Source of the DNA: Cellulomonas endophytica
GTDB lineage: Bacteria > Actinomycetota > Actinomycetes > Actinomycetales > Cellulomonadaceae
Direction: 5' to 3'
Assembly (NCBI RefSeq): GCF_004123805.1
Contig: NZ_RWJX01000014.1
Span: forward strand, 1 to 64,000
Length of the DNA stretch: 64,000 bases
The number at the start of each line of letters is the position of its first letter. Within the stretch, counting starts at the first letter, position 1. A program made the position numbers and the translations under genes. A model generated the notes under the pieces. It did not search any database and was not told the origin of the DNA. It saw only the letters and a list, made by a program, of their open reading frames with translations. Shown here in pieces: positions 33,084 to 43,655 of the stretch.

Positions 33084-33812
33084 TTACCCGAGCTGGTCGG
33101 CCGGGCGGAGCAGGACCTCGTGGATGGCTAGGTGGCGCGGGCGGGCCAGGACGAAGGCGATGATCTCGGCGACCTCCTCGGGCTTGACCTTGGCCGTGTC
33201 GTAGCCCTTCTGGACGGCAGCGCGGGTTTCTTCGTGGGTGATGTGGGTGGGCAGCTCGGTGTCGACGACGCCGGGCTCGATGAGCGTGACGCGGACGTCG
33301 GGCAGCAGCTCCTGGCGCAGGGACTCCGACCAGCCGTTCATGGCCCACTTCGTGGCCGCGTAGACGCCGTTGCCGGCGCGAGCGGTGCGGCCGGCGACGG
33401 AGGAGATGTTGATGAGGTCGCCGCCGCCGTCCTTGAGCTGGTCGAGGAAGACCTCGGTGGCGGTGATCGCGCCGAGGAGGTTGACCTCGACCATGGCGCG
33501 GTAGTCCGCGCGCTGCTGGGAGGAGAACGGGCCGAGCAGCATCGTGCCCGCGTTGTTGACGAGCACGTCGACGCCTCCCAGCTCGCTCTGGACCCGGGTG
33601 GCGGCGGCCACGACGGAGTCCCGGTCGGTGACGTCGGCCTCGATGGCGATGGCACCATCGCCCAGCTCGTCGGCCAGGGCCTGGATGCGGTCGGCTCGAC
33701 GCGCCAGCAGGGCGACGCGGTAGCCCTCGGCGGCGAGTGCCCGAGCGGTGGCGGCGCCGATCCCGGAGGAGGCGCCGGTGATGACCGCGACGCGGCCGGT
33801 GGTGTCCGTCAT
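33084..33812 (-). CDS. SDR family NAD(P)-dependent oxidoreductase
   Basis: This 242-residue classical SDR has VAVITGASSGIGAAT (cofactor), NNAGT, serine in ISSVAGR and YAATK as the catalytic Tyr/Lys motif. RR after the second strand (LLARRADR) suggests NADPH preference. The start at ATG 33812 has GAGGAA upstream. It is the first gene of a minus-strand-facing redox group (SDR, DUF2255, decarboxylase remnant, MFS remnant, aldo/keto reductase) next to the XRE/MmyB regulator, a common actinobacterial association. Confidence 0.92.
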   Translation of the reverse strand: MTDTTGRVAVITGASSGIGAATARALAAEGYRVALLARRADRIQALADELGDGAIAIEADVTDRDSVVAAATRVQSELGGVDVLVNNAGTMLLGPFSSQQRADYRAMVEVNLLGAITATEVFLDQLKDGGGDLINISSVAGRTARAGNGVYAATKWAMNGWSESLRQELLPDVRVTLIEPGVVDTELPTHITHEETRAAVQKGYDTAKVKPEEVAEIIAFVLARPRHLAIHEVLLRPADQLG

Positions 33813-33860
33813 GGTGTGGATTCCTCTGCTCGTAAGGGGGGAGTGGGGTGGGCGTCGTGC

Positions 33861-34247
33861 TCAGTCGACGGGCGTGACCCGCAGGGTGGCCTGGGCGGCG
33901 AGGGGTCCGGTGACGCTGCCGACGATGCGTGGCCCGTAGCGGTCGTACTTGGCGTGGTAGGCCGCGTCCAGCCGGTTCTGCAGCGCGCCGTCCTGAGGGT
34001 CTACGGACTCGAAGGTGACGGCAGCCTCGAGGGACCCGACGCTGAAGCGGCCGGTGCCGGAGGTCCTGGCTCGGACGAACCAGCCGTTGCGGGGACCGCG
34101 TGCGGAGCGGACGTAGACCGCGTCGGCGACCCGCACCGCCCAGATCGTGACCGCCGGAGTCTGGGCCCCGTCGGGTCCGGTCGGGGTGACCTGCACCTCG
34201 TCGGTGACGTCGACCGCCCGGAGTTGCTCGCTGGTCCAGTCAGTCAT
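33861..34247 (-). CDS. DUF2255 family protein
   Basis: The protein is 128 residues from ATG 34247 (GAGGA upstream). It shows the DUF2255 pattern: W(T)SEQL near the N-terminus, TIWAVRVADAVYVRSARGPRNGWFVRA in the middle, then a repeat-like beta half ending LDAAYHAKYDRYGPRIVGSV. The family has a split-barrel-like fold related to F420/FMN-binding nitroreductases, but its function is unknown. The start overlaps the end of the decarboxylase remnant by 8 bp. Confidence 0.85.
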   Translation of the reverse strand: MTDWTSEQLRAVDVTDEVQVTPTGPDGAQTPAVTIWAVRVADAVYVRSARGPRNGWFVRARTSGTGRFSVGSLEAAVTFESVDPQDGALQNRLDAAYHAKYDRYGPRIVGSVTGPLAAQATLRVTPVD

Positions 34248-34446
34248 CGTGGTCCTCGCCGAAGACCCGCTGAGCGACGGCGATGGCCGACATGGCCTTG
34301 GGCCAGCCCGCGTAGAACGCCAGGTGCACGATCGCCTCGACGAGCTCGCTTTCGCTCAGACCGTTCTCCCGCGCGAGGCGCAGGTGGCCCACGAGTTGTT
34401 CGGTGCTGCCGCCGGTGACGAGCGAGGCGATGGTGACCAGCGAACG
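34240..34446 (-). pseudogene. Carboxymuconolactone decarboxylase family remnant (N-terminus deleted)
   Basis: The last 67 residues are typical CMD/AhpD-like sequence: SLVTIASLVTGGSTEQLVGH, then LSESELVEAIVHLAFYAGWP and AMSAIAVAQRVF. Homologues are about 125-250 residues and start well before this. Here the homology begins abruptly at 34446 against the MFS gene, so the first part has been deleted together with the end of the transporter. No start codon with a ribosome-binding site exists in the remnant's frame close to the join. It is therefore probably not expressed as a working enzyme. Confidence 0.8.
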
Positions 34447-35621
34447 GCGCCGCTGTAGGAGATCAGGTAGACGGTCGAGATGATGCCCGCGCGCTGGTGA
34501 GCCTCGGCGCCGGCGAGCATGAGGCGCATCCCCGCCCCGCCGATGGCACCCAGAGCGATGCCGCCGACGAGGCAGGCCACCAGGAGCGCGACGGTGGCCG
34601 AGGCGTGGACGGCGACGACGATGACGACCGCCGCCACGGCGAAGACGACCATCCCCACGGCAAGGGTGCGGGGAGCTGCGAGGCGTCCACCCAGGGCGCC
34701 GCCGAGCGGGGAGAGCACCACGATGCAGGCGAAAACGACGGCGGCGAGCAGGGCGGAGGTGCTGCCGAGCTGGTCCACGGTCAGCGTGGGGGAGAACGCC
34801 TGGAAGAACCCTGACAGCGACCAGGTCGCCACCAGGCCTCCGGAGACGGCGAGCACAGCCCACCCCTGCCCGGCCGGGAGTTGGACGCGGGGCCGCAACG
34901 CCGCCCTCACGCCCGTCGTGCGCTGCACGGTGTCGCGGCAGAAGCCCAGGGCGATCGCGCAGAGCCCGAGCGCGACGGCGACCAGGAGGTAGACCAGCTG
35001 ACGCGGCTGCGGGGCGTACTGGACCAGCGTCCCGGAGACCAGGGCGCCGAACGGGATGGCGAAGGCCGGGGCGTTGGCGGTCACGACAGGACCTGCCCAG
35101 GCCGGGCGGGCCGGAGCCAGCTCGAGTGCGTAGGTGCCCAGTGCACTGGTGGCGGTCCCGCAGGCCAGTCCCTGCAGGAGGCGGCCGACCACCAGCGGGG
35201 CCAGGCCGTCCACCCGGGTGAGCACGAGCAGGCCGATCGCCGCGCACACCACCGCAGCGATCGCGACGGGGCGTCGGCCCAGCACGTCGGACAGCCGCCC
35301 CAGGACCAGCAGGGCCGCGGCCGTCACGGCCAAATAGACCACGGTCGTCAGGGCCAGGTCACCGCTGCTGACCGCGAACTCGCGGCGGTAGGTGGCGTAC
35401 AGCGGGACGGGCGCGCCCGAACCGACGAACACCAGGACCAGGGCGGCGACCACCGTTGCGTAGGACGCGCGGTCGGCGAGCCGACGCCGCGTAGGGCGGT
35501 GGCCGCCGGCGGTGGCGAGGTGCGAATGCGTCCGCTCGATCCCTGCCTGCGAGGTGCCGGCCTCGTCCGAGGTGATCACGGGGGCGTCGTCGAGGGTCGA
35601 GGAGGGGTCACGGCTGCTCAT
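34356..35621 (-). pseudogene. MFS transporter truncated by deletion at its C-terminus
   Basis: From ATG 35621 the frame encodes about 390 residues of a normal major-facilitator protein: a long soluble lead, the helix 2-3 motif GRLSDVLGRRPVA and some ten helices, ending at VYLISYSGA. It then runs out of homology and reads about 30 residues of the adjacent decarboxylase gene in the wrong frame before stopping at 34356. The last one or two helices of a 12-helix transporter are missing. The 421-residue product might be made but is unlikely to be functional. The join lies near 34446-34452. Confidence 0.8.
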
Positions 35622-35734
35622 CACGGAGCGGACTTTCCTTGTCTTGGTGCGTGTGACCTGTGCCCAGCGGTGGGCGACCGTCCCCGGCAGGGGCTGCACG
35701 TGCTGCCGCTGCCGGGGACGGCGCCGGAGTCGGC

Positions 35735-36613
35735 TCAGGCCTCGGGGATGGGCATGCCAAAGGTTCCCAGGGTGATGGCCTCGGGCTCGGGCCCCCCGCG
35801 CCTGCCGGTGTCCAGGGCGTCGATCGCGGCGAGCTCCTCGCCGGTCAGCTCGAAGTCGAAGACGTCGATGTTCTCGGCGATGCGGTTCGCCTTGGTCGAC
35901 TTGGGGATGACCGAGCGGCCCTGCTGCAGGCCCCAGCGCAGCATGACCTGCGCCGGGCTCTTCGCGTGGGCCTGGGCGATGGCGACGATCACCGGGTCCT
36001 GCAGAGTGCTGGTGTGCTCGCCCTCGCGGTAGAACGTGATGCCTCCGATGGGCGACCACGCCTGGGTGAGGATGCCGTGCTGGCGGCCGAAGTCCTGCAC
36101 CTCGCGCTGGGCGAAGTAGGGGTGCACCTCGATCTGGTTGACGGCCGGGACGACGTCGGTGGCCGCCAGCAGACGCTCCAGGTGCTCGACCATGAAGTTG
36201 CTGACCCCGATGGCCCGCACCTTGCCGTCGCTGAGCAGCTTCTCCAGCGCCCGGTAGGCGGCGAGGGTCTTCTCGAAGTCCGAGGGCAGTGCCTGGTGCA
36301 GGATCAGCAGGTCGATCTGCTCCAGGCCCAGCTTGGTGGCGCTCTTGTCGAACCCGTGCAGGGTCTGCTCGTAGCCGTAGTCGCTGATCCAGACCTTCGT
36401 CTCGACGAAGACCTCGGAGCGGTCCAGGCCGGAGGCGGCGATGGCCTGCCCGACCTCGCGCTCGTTGCCGTAGGCGGCAGCGGTGTCGATGTGGCGGTAC
36501 CCGGCCTGCAGGGCCGCGGCCACCGCGGTGCGGGTGTCCTCGGGGGAGGACTGGAAGACGCCCAGGCCCAGGGCCGGCAGCGTCACGCCGTTGTTCAGAG
36601 TCAGCTCGTTCAT
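35735..36613 (-). CDS. Aldo/keto reductase (AKR5-like)
   Basis: The protein is 292 residues. The catalytic tetrad is visible: Asp and Tyr in HIDTAAAYGNE, Lys in VETKVWI and His in LLILHQALP; NADPH-binding IPKSTKANRI lies near the C-terminus. It reduces aldehydes or keto acids in the cytoplasm. ATG 36613 lies 7 nt after TACCGT (36626-36621) with no ribosome-binding site, so it is leaderless. It is divergent from the XRE regulator and one arm of the inverted-repeat operator covers its -35 region, so it should be a direct target. Confidence 0.92.
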   Translation of the reverse strand: MNELTLNNGVTLPALGLGVFQSSPEDTRTAVAAALQAGYRHIDTAAAYGNEREVGQAIAASGLDRSEVFVETKVWISDYGYEQTLHGFDKSATKLGLEQIDLLILHQALPSDFEKTLAAYRALEKLLSDGKVRAIGVSNFMVEHLERLLAATDVVPAVNQIEVHPYFAQREVQDFGRQHGILTQAWSPIGGITFYREGEHTSTLQDPVIVAIAQAHAKSPAQVMLRWGLQQGRSVIPKSTKANRIAENIDVFDFELTGEELAAIDALDTGRRGGPEPEAITLGTFGMPIPEA

Positions 36614-36645
36614 GGCAACGACGGTAGGCACGTCCGGGATCCGCA

Positions 36646-36725
36646 GGGAGAGGCTGACAGCACCCCCCTGACCACCGTCGCCGCGGTTGCCGCCCTCGGC
36701 CATGGGGGTGCTGTCAGCCTCTCCC
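36646..36725. promoter_or_regulatory. 22-bp inverted-repeat operator pair between divergent leaderless promoters
   Basis: The 22-bp arms 36646-36667 and 36704-36725 are perfect reverse complements, each containing the 9-bp dyad GCTGACAGC. The distal ends of the arms lie exactly 19 bp from the -10 boxes of the two divergent genes (TACCGT 36626-36621 for the reductase, TAGCGT 36745-36750 for the regulator). The geometry is therefore identical for both promoters. Neither has a recognisable -35 hexamer, because the arm takes its place. Confidence 0.85.
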
Positions 36726-36756
36726 AGTACCGGAGCAGGGCTCTTAGCGTGAGTGC

Positions 36757-37652
36757 ATGCACAATCGCAGCGAGGTCCGAGACTTCCTGGTCTCCCGCCG
36801 CGCGAAGGTGACCCCCGCCCAGGTCGGGCTGGCCACCGATGGCCGCACGCGTCGGGTGCCGGGCCTTCGCCGCGACGAGGTCGCCGAGCGGGCCGGGGTG
36901 TCGGTGGAGTACTACACCCAGCTCGAGCGGGGCAACATCCGCGGTGCCTCCGAGAGCGTCCTGGACGCCCTGGCCCGGGCCCTGCTCCTGGACGACGCCG
37001 AACGCACGCACCTGTTCGACCTGGCGCGGGCCGCGAACACCACGACGGCCGTGCGGCAGCGTCCCGCCGGCCGGCGGGTCCGCCCCGCGATCCAGGCCAT
37101 CCTGGACTCCCAGCTGTCCCCGGCGTGGGTAAGCAACACCCTGGGCGACGTGGTCGCCACCAACACCCTGGGCCGCGCCTATCTGTCCCCCCTGTTCGAC
37201 GACCCCGCCCGCCCGGTCAACACCGCCCGCTTCCGGTTCCTCAACCCCCGCGCCGTCGACTACTACCTGGACTGGGACCAGACCGCCGCCGACACCGTGG
37301 CCAGCCTGCGCAGCAGGGCCGGGAAGAACCCCTACGACAAGGCCCTGACCGACCTCATCGGGGAGCTGTGCACCCGCAGCACCGAGTTCGCCGCCCGCTG
37401 GGCCGAGCACGACGTGCGCCACCACCGCACCGGCCGCAAGCGCGTGCACCACCCCGTGGTCGGCGAGCTGACCCTGTCCTACGAGGCCCTCGAGCTGCCC
37501 TCCGACGAAGGGCTCGTGCTCTACATCTTCACCGCCGAGCCCGAATCGCTCGACGAACGCGCCCTGAACCTCCTGGCCAGCTGGGCCAGCACGCCCGAGG
37601 CGGTCCCCGACAGCGCCCAGCTTGAGCCCGAGCACGCGCAAGAAAGCACGTC

Positions 37653-37656
<4 letters not shown>
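36757..37656 (+). CDS. XRE-family regulator with MmyB-like ligand domain
   Basis: The protein is 299 residues. The N-terminal HTH (VPGLRRDEVAERAGVSVEYYTQLERG, about residues 28-55) is followed by a MmyB-like C-terminal ligand-binding domain (AWVSNTLGDVVATNTLGRAY through LYIFTAEPESLDERALNLLASW). This is the common actinobacterial pairing next to SDR and aldo/keto reductase genes. ATG 36757 lies 6 nt after TAGCGT, a leaderless start. It probably represses itself and the divergent reductase through the arms at 36646-36725, with a fatty-acid-like or other hydrophobic ligand. It overlaps the flavodoxin gene by 4 bp (GTGA). Confidence 0.92.
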
Positions 37657-39427
<1,771 letters not shown>

Positions 39428-39875
39428 GCGGTTCCCGGTGACGACGCGTGTCCGGGCCTCCGACTCGGAGGGGCTCGGCCGTAGCGTTTGGGCGGCACTG
39501 ATCTGAGGGCCTTCGACGCGCGGATGAGCGGCTTCGTCAAGCCTGTCACAGGCTTGTTCATGGCGAGTCCTGACGCCCGCTCATCGGCAGATCCGGATGT
39601 CGGGCGGCGGCTGTGCACTCCTCCGCTCGACCGCGGCGTGCGACGGCGGCCGCGCTGCCCGCGACGCACGTTCGGCCCCTGGAGCGGCGACCGTGCCCCG
39701 CCGGGTGGCGACCGCGTCACCGGCGGCTGCAGGGCCGGCGAGGCCTCTCGCTCGCCCCTCCCGGCCAGCGGGCGGCGCCGGCGCTCGGTCAAGCACCGCT
39801 CGACGGCCGCCCCGCCCGCCGCGGGCAGAGCCTTCGATGACCGCCCGCGGGAGCACCACGGCCCGGGACGCACGT
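39428..39875. other. Gene-free junction with a 19-bp inverted repeat and a dispersed repeat copy
   Basis: These 448 bases between convergent genes show no credible gene. They hold a near-perfect dyad (39538-39556, CAAGCCTGT around a central C) and another copy of the repeat core (TCGGCAGATCCGG, 39584-39596), the last copy seen on the right side of the island. The dyad might terminate transcription from the left, but it lacks a T-tract. Confidence 0.55.
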
Positions 39876-40721
39876 CTAGTCCTGGGCGGTCGCCCCCGCG
39901 GGGTCGGTGTCGAGGAACGTGGTCACGGCGTCGAGCACCATCGGGGCGCGGCTCAGGCCGAAGAAGTGGGTGGTGCCCGGGAAGACGGCGAGCTGGGAGG
40001 ACGGGACGCCCTCGAAGTCGCCGTTGACGTCGCCGCCCCGCAGCTGCAGGAATCGCACGGCGTGCTCCAGCCGCACCATGTCGCAGTCGCCGACCGTGAT
40101 GAGCGTCGGTGCGGCGATGCCGCGGATGGCGTCGTCGGACCATCCGGCGAAGCCCTCGTCGTAGTGGCTGAGCTTGGTGAGCAGGTCCTGCAGCTTCTCC
40201 GGGTGGGGGGACTTCTCGCGGTACGCCTGCTCCATGGGCGTCCCGGCGATCATGTCGACGGTCATCTCCGCGACGGCCTCGCTGTTGCCCCCTCGGTCGC
40301 CGTCGGGGTGGAAGGAGACGGAGGAGGCCACCAGCCGGCGCACGAGGTCGGGGTGCTCGACGGCCAGGTGCAGGGCGACCGCCCCGCCGATGCTGAAGCC
40401 GAACACGTCGACCTGGGCCAGCCCGAGGTGGGCGAGCAGCCCGACGACGTCGGAGGCGAGGCCCGCCGTGGTGAGGGGCCGGTCGGCGTCGTTGGTCCGC
40501 CCGTGCCCCTGGAAGTCGGCTGCGATCACCTGGCGGTCCTGCGCGAGGTGCGGCAGCAGGTCGGCGAACTGCTGGTCGATGTCGAACAGGCCGCCGTGGA
40601 GCAGGAGGAGCGGCGTGCCGCCCGACCCGTGCACCTCGTAGTACATCTGCAGGCCGTTGACGGGCGCGTAGCCCGTCGTCGCGGAGCGCTCCGCGGTGCT
40701 GGTGCTCGTCGTCTGGGTCAT
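39876..40721 (-). CDS. Alpha/beta hydrolase
   Basis: The protein is 281 residues from ATG 40721 (GAGGAGG 5 nt upstream). The alpha/beta-hydrolase landmarks are clear: oxyanion loop LLLHGGLFD, GHGRTNDADRP, nucleophile elbow VFGFSIGGAVAL (Ser about residue 113), the late Asp in ITVGDCDMV and the His in FPGTTHFFGL. It is likely a cytosolic esterase, lactonase or C-C hydrolase. A family-level name is all the sequence supports. It stands alone, separated from the GH2 gene by a terminator. Confidence 0.9.
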   Translation of the reverse strand: MTQTTSTSTAERSATTGYAPVNGLQMYYEVHGSGGTPLLLLHGGLFDIDQQFADLLPHLAQDRQVIAADFQGHGRTNDADRPLTTAGLASDVVGLLAHLGLAQVDVFGFSIGGAVALHLAVEHPDLVRRLVASSVSFHPDGDRGGNSEAVAEMTVDMIAGTPMEQAYREKSPHPEKLQDLLTKLSHYDEGFAGWSDDAIRGIAAPTLITVGDCDMVRLEHAVRFLQLRGGDVNGDFEGVPSSQLAVFPGTTHFFGLSRAPMVLDAVTTFLDTDPAGATAQD

Positions 40722-40922
40722 GTCGTCCTCCTCGATGCGCCGGTCGATCCGTGCAGACCGCCGGACGCCGTTGAACTCGTCGGCGCTCCGGCGGGCACTG
40801 GGCGGCGGGGACGCCTTCGCGGGTGGTCGGCAGTTCCTCCGAGGGGTCGGGCGACAGGTCGGGACGTCGTCCGTCGCGCCCGAGGGTCGACCCTCGGCCC
40901 TGACGAGCCCGCAGCGGGAGCG

Positions 40923-40966
40923 AGGACGAGGGCCGACCCGGTGGTGCCCGGGCCGGCCCTCGTCCT
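40923..40966 (-). terminator. Hairpin terminator of the GH2 gene
   Basis: A perfect 13-bp stem (40923-40935 with 40954-40966) encloses a smaller CCCGG/CCGGG hairpin, 12 bases beyond the stop at 40979. The remaining intergenic sequence down to 40722 shows nothing else. Confidence 0.72.
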
Positions 40967-40978
40967 GGTCGCGCGGTC

Positions 40979-43417
40979 CTAGCCGGCGCTCACCTGGAAC
41001 ACGGTGCTGCTGTCGGTGAAGAGCACGCCCTGGCCCGGCTTCGCCACCGTGACCTCGAGGTGCAGCAGGCCCTGCCCGGCGGGCGCGTCGAACGTGATCG
41101 GCAGCGCCGTCCGGGTCCCCGGTGCGATCCGGGGTGTGGCCGCACCCTGCTGCAGGACCCGCCCGTCGGCGGTGCCGGCGTGGAGCTCCCACGTCACCTC
41201 GAGCTGGTCCCCGGCGAGGGTGTCGTTGAAGACGGTCAGGGTGCGGGTGGTGGCCCCGGCCGGGATCGTCGTGGGGGCCAGCGGCCACCGCCCCAGCGCG
41301 TCGGACAGCCTGTTGTCGGCCCAGAAGGCGGTGTCGACGGCCGCGACGGGGTTGAACGCCTTCTGCAGGAGCTGGATCTGCGGGTTGCTCCACGGGTCGG
41401 CCAGGTTGTCCTCGCCGTACAGCGGCAGCGGCCCGTTCGGGTACTCCCGCTCGATGGACGTGAAGTCGGTGCGCTCGACACCGGGGATCACCGAGGTCCA
41501 GGCGTTGAGCAGGGTGTAGGGCCGCGTGTCCTCGGCGCCCTTCTCCCGCATCCGCAGCCCGGCGGTGGCGAACCAGGTGAAGCCCTGGGGGGTGTGGTCC
41601 ACGTTCCAGAGGAACTCGCCCTGGCCGTTCGGCTTGCCCGGGACGTCGCAGACGTTCTCGGTGTAGGCGCCCACGGCGAACTGGCCCTGGTCGCCCTGGT
41701 AGTGGCAGAAGACGGTGTAGTCGTCGTGCTGGGGCAGGTCCGCCGAGTCGCCGTCGGTGCTGATCGGCCGGGTGGGGTCGAGAGCCTTGACGGTCCGGTA
41801 GAGCAGCTCGTCGAACTCGGGCCCGGCCCCGGGGTTGGCGCCGACGACGCCGATGAGGTCGAATATGTCCATCTCGGGCTCGTTGGCCTGGCTCCAGCGC
41901 AGCACCGAGGCGTGGTTGCGGTCCCGCAGCACGAGGTCGGCCAGGTGGTCGACCATGTTCGGCCGGCCGCCGTCGACCTCGAAGTTCTGGCGGTCGTTGG
42001 AGCCGCGGATGGCGGTCTCGTCCTGGATGATCAGGCCGAGCTCGTCGGCGACGTCGAGCATGTAGGGCGTCGCGGGGATCTGGTGGATGCGGACGCTGTT
42101 GTAGTTCAGGCGCTGGTAGTTGCGCACCGCCTGGGGCCAACCGGGGTTGTCGCGGGTGGGCGCGCGGAAGCCGGGCAGCGTGTCGAAGGCGTCGCTGACG
42201 CCGTGGTGGTCGATGTTGTCGTAGTTGGCGCCCTGCAGGGAGTCGCCGCGGAAGTTGATCCGCACCCCGTTGAGCTCGTAGAAGGCCCCGACCTGCCTCA
42301 GCTCGCGGAACCCGAACCGCACGCGGAAGTCGGAGGTGCTGACGGGCGCACCGGTGCCGACGCCCGCGCCCTGGGGGCGGGCGGTCAGGCGGACGTCCAG
42401 CTCGTGCAGCTGCGCGGTGTAGCCCTCCTGGTAGGGCAAATTCGGCAGCCAGTAGGAGTCGGCGCCGGCACGCCAGCGCAGCGGTCCCACGGTGATCGTG
42501 GTCGTCGTGCCCGCCGGCACGACGGCGTGCCGGGTGGGCACGGCCGGGTACTTCCAGTCCCGCTGGTTCCAGGAGGAGAAGCTGCCCGTGAGGTCGACCT
42601 TCTGCGCCTGCCCGGTGCTGTTGGTGAGGGTCACGTCGTAGGTGACGGTGCCGTCGGCGACCGAGGTGCGCACGAAGGTGTCGGCCACGTGGACCGCGGG
42701 GTAGATCTCCAGGTCGGCGGAGCGGAAGATCCCCTGCGCCACGTCGTCGGACCACGAGGCGCCCTCGGGCACGGTGTAGCGCCCGTCGTCGCCGACGAAG
42801 AGCTTGCGGCCCTCGACCAGGACCTCGATCCGGTGCGTCCTGCCGGGCTCGACGAAGCCGGTCAGGTCGAAGACCGAGTCGGTGTAGGCGCTCATCTGCG
42901 TGCTGACCACCTCGCCGTCGACGCTGACCGTCGCGCGGTGGTTGACCGCGCCGAAGTGGAGCTTCGTGACCTGGTCGCCGGCCACCATCGGGATGGCGAT
43001 GGTGCGCTGGTAGACGGCCCTGGACAGGTCCTCCCACCCCTGCTTGAGCCAGCCGCCGCCCGGGACGCGGATCCGGGTGCGCTCCCCGCTAGCAGGCGTG
43101 TCCTCGCAGGACAGGAACGGTCCGGTCGTGAGGCCGAACCGCCCGCCGCCGGTGCAGACGGTGTTCGTGATCGGCGTGAAGTTCCAGGTGCCGGCCAGGT
43201 TCACGGTCCTCAGCGGCTCGGGACCGGAGACCCCGCGCAGGTAGTCCGCGTCGAAGGTGGGGGCACTGCCGGCGGACGTGGCCGCCGGTGCCGGACCGGC
43301 GACCGCGGGGGCGACCGCGGTGACGCCGAGCGCGGCCACGAGGGCGCCCACGGCCAGGGCGCGCCAGCGCACGGGTCGTGACCGGTCGGTGGGGCGCGGC
43401 GTGGTGGACAGGTGCAT
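40979..43417 (-). CDS. Secreted glycoside hydrolase family 2 enzyme
   Basis: The protein is 812 residues with a signal peptide (basic start, hydrophobic core, AVAPAVAG cleavage region near residue 40). The order is GH2-like: an N-terminal sugar-binding jelly roll (LAGTWNFTPI to about residue 250), an immunoglobulin-like domain, a TIM barrel from about residue 365 and a C-terminal beta domain. The acid/base glutamate is in RWSQANEPE (about residue 512), and GQGEFLW (Glu about residue 601) is a plausible nucleophile. It probably hydrolyses a plant or microbial glycoside outside the cell; beta-galactosidase, mannosidase or glucuronidase activities cannot be told apart here. It is expressed from a LacI-type-controlled promoter. 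Confidence 0.88.
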   Translation of the reverse strand: MHLSTTPRPTDRSRPVRWRALAVGALVAALGVTAVAPAVAGPAPAATSAGSAPTFDADYLRGVSGPEPLRTVNLAGTWNFTPITNTVCTGGGRFGLTTGPFLSCEDTPASGERTRIRVPGGGWLKQGWEDLSRAVYQRTIAIPMVAGDQVTKLHFGAVNHRATVSVDGEVVSTQMSAYTDSVFDLTGFVEPGRTHRIEVLVEGRKLFVGDDGRYTVPEGASWSDDVAQGIFRSADLEIYPAVHVADTFVRTSVADGTVTYDVTLTNSTGQAQKVDLTGSFSSWNQRDWKYPAVPTRHAVVPAGTTTTITVGPLRWRAGADSYWLPNLPYQEGYTAQLHELDVRLTARPQGAGVGTGAPVSTSDFRVRFGFRELRQVGAFYELNGVRINFRGDSLQGANYDNIDHHGVSDAFDTLPGFRAPTRDNPGWPQAVRNYQRLNYNSVRIHQIPATPYMLDVADELGLIIQDETAIRGSNDRQNFEVDGGRPNMVDHLADLVLRDRNHASVLRWSQANEPEMDIFDLIGVVGANPGAGPEFDELLYRTVKALDPTRPISTDGDSADLPQHDDYTVFCHYQGDQGQFAVGAYTENVCDVPGKPNGQGEFLWNVDHTPQGFTWFATAGLRMREKGAEDTRPYTLLNAWTSVIPGVERTDFTSIEREYPNGPLPLYGEDNLADPWSNPQIQLLQKAFNPVAAVDTAFWADNRLSDALGRWPLAPTTIPAGATTRTLTVFNDTLAGDQLEVTWELHAGTADGRVLQQGAATPRIAPGTRTALPITFDAPAGQGLLHLEVTVAKPGQGVLFTDSSTVFQVSAG

Positions 43418-43580
43418 GGTGCTCCGATCCCGAGGACCAGCGTCCTCGCTGGGTGAGCTCTGCCGACCCCGTCCGGGCGCGCGGCAGCCGCGACGGGCGT
43501 GAGGGGGCCGGTCGACGACAGGTGCCCCGCCGCATCCGTGCGGTCGGGCCGTCTGGTCGGCCAGGTGCAGAGACGAGCGC

Positions 43581-43627
43581 GTGAGCGCTCACACGAGCAT
43601 CACACCAGGCTTGTTAAATCGTGTCAA
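43581..43627 (-). promoter_or_regulatory. GH2 promoter with LacI-type operator
   Basis: On the minus strand TTGACA (43627-43622), a 17-bp spacer and TGTGAT (43604-43599) form a good promoter for the GH2 gene. The perfect palindrome GTGAGCGCTCAC (43581-43592) begins at the predicted transcription start. Its core matches the AGCGCT centre of actinobacterial LacI-family operators, so repression by the divergent LacI protein is likely. The message has a leader of about 170 nt. Confidence 0.8.
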
Positions 43628-43655
43628 CACCTCCCGAGGGGGCGATGATGGACGG

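Noticed and set aside
39538..39556. attachment site or insertion-sequence end at the CAAGCCTGT dyad
   Set aside because: No transposase, integrase or matching copy at the left side of the island was seen; it is recorded only as an inverted repeat.
40722..43037. Long minus-strand frame extending upstream of the alpha/beta hydrolase into the GH2 gene
   Set aside because: The hydrolase has a strong GAGGAGG site before ATG 40721 and the GH2 gene occupies the upstream DNA in a different frame with full family motifs.
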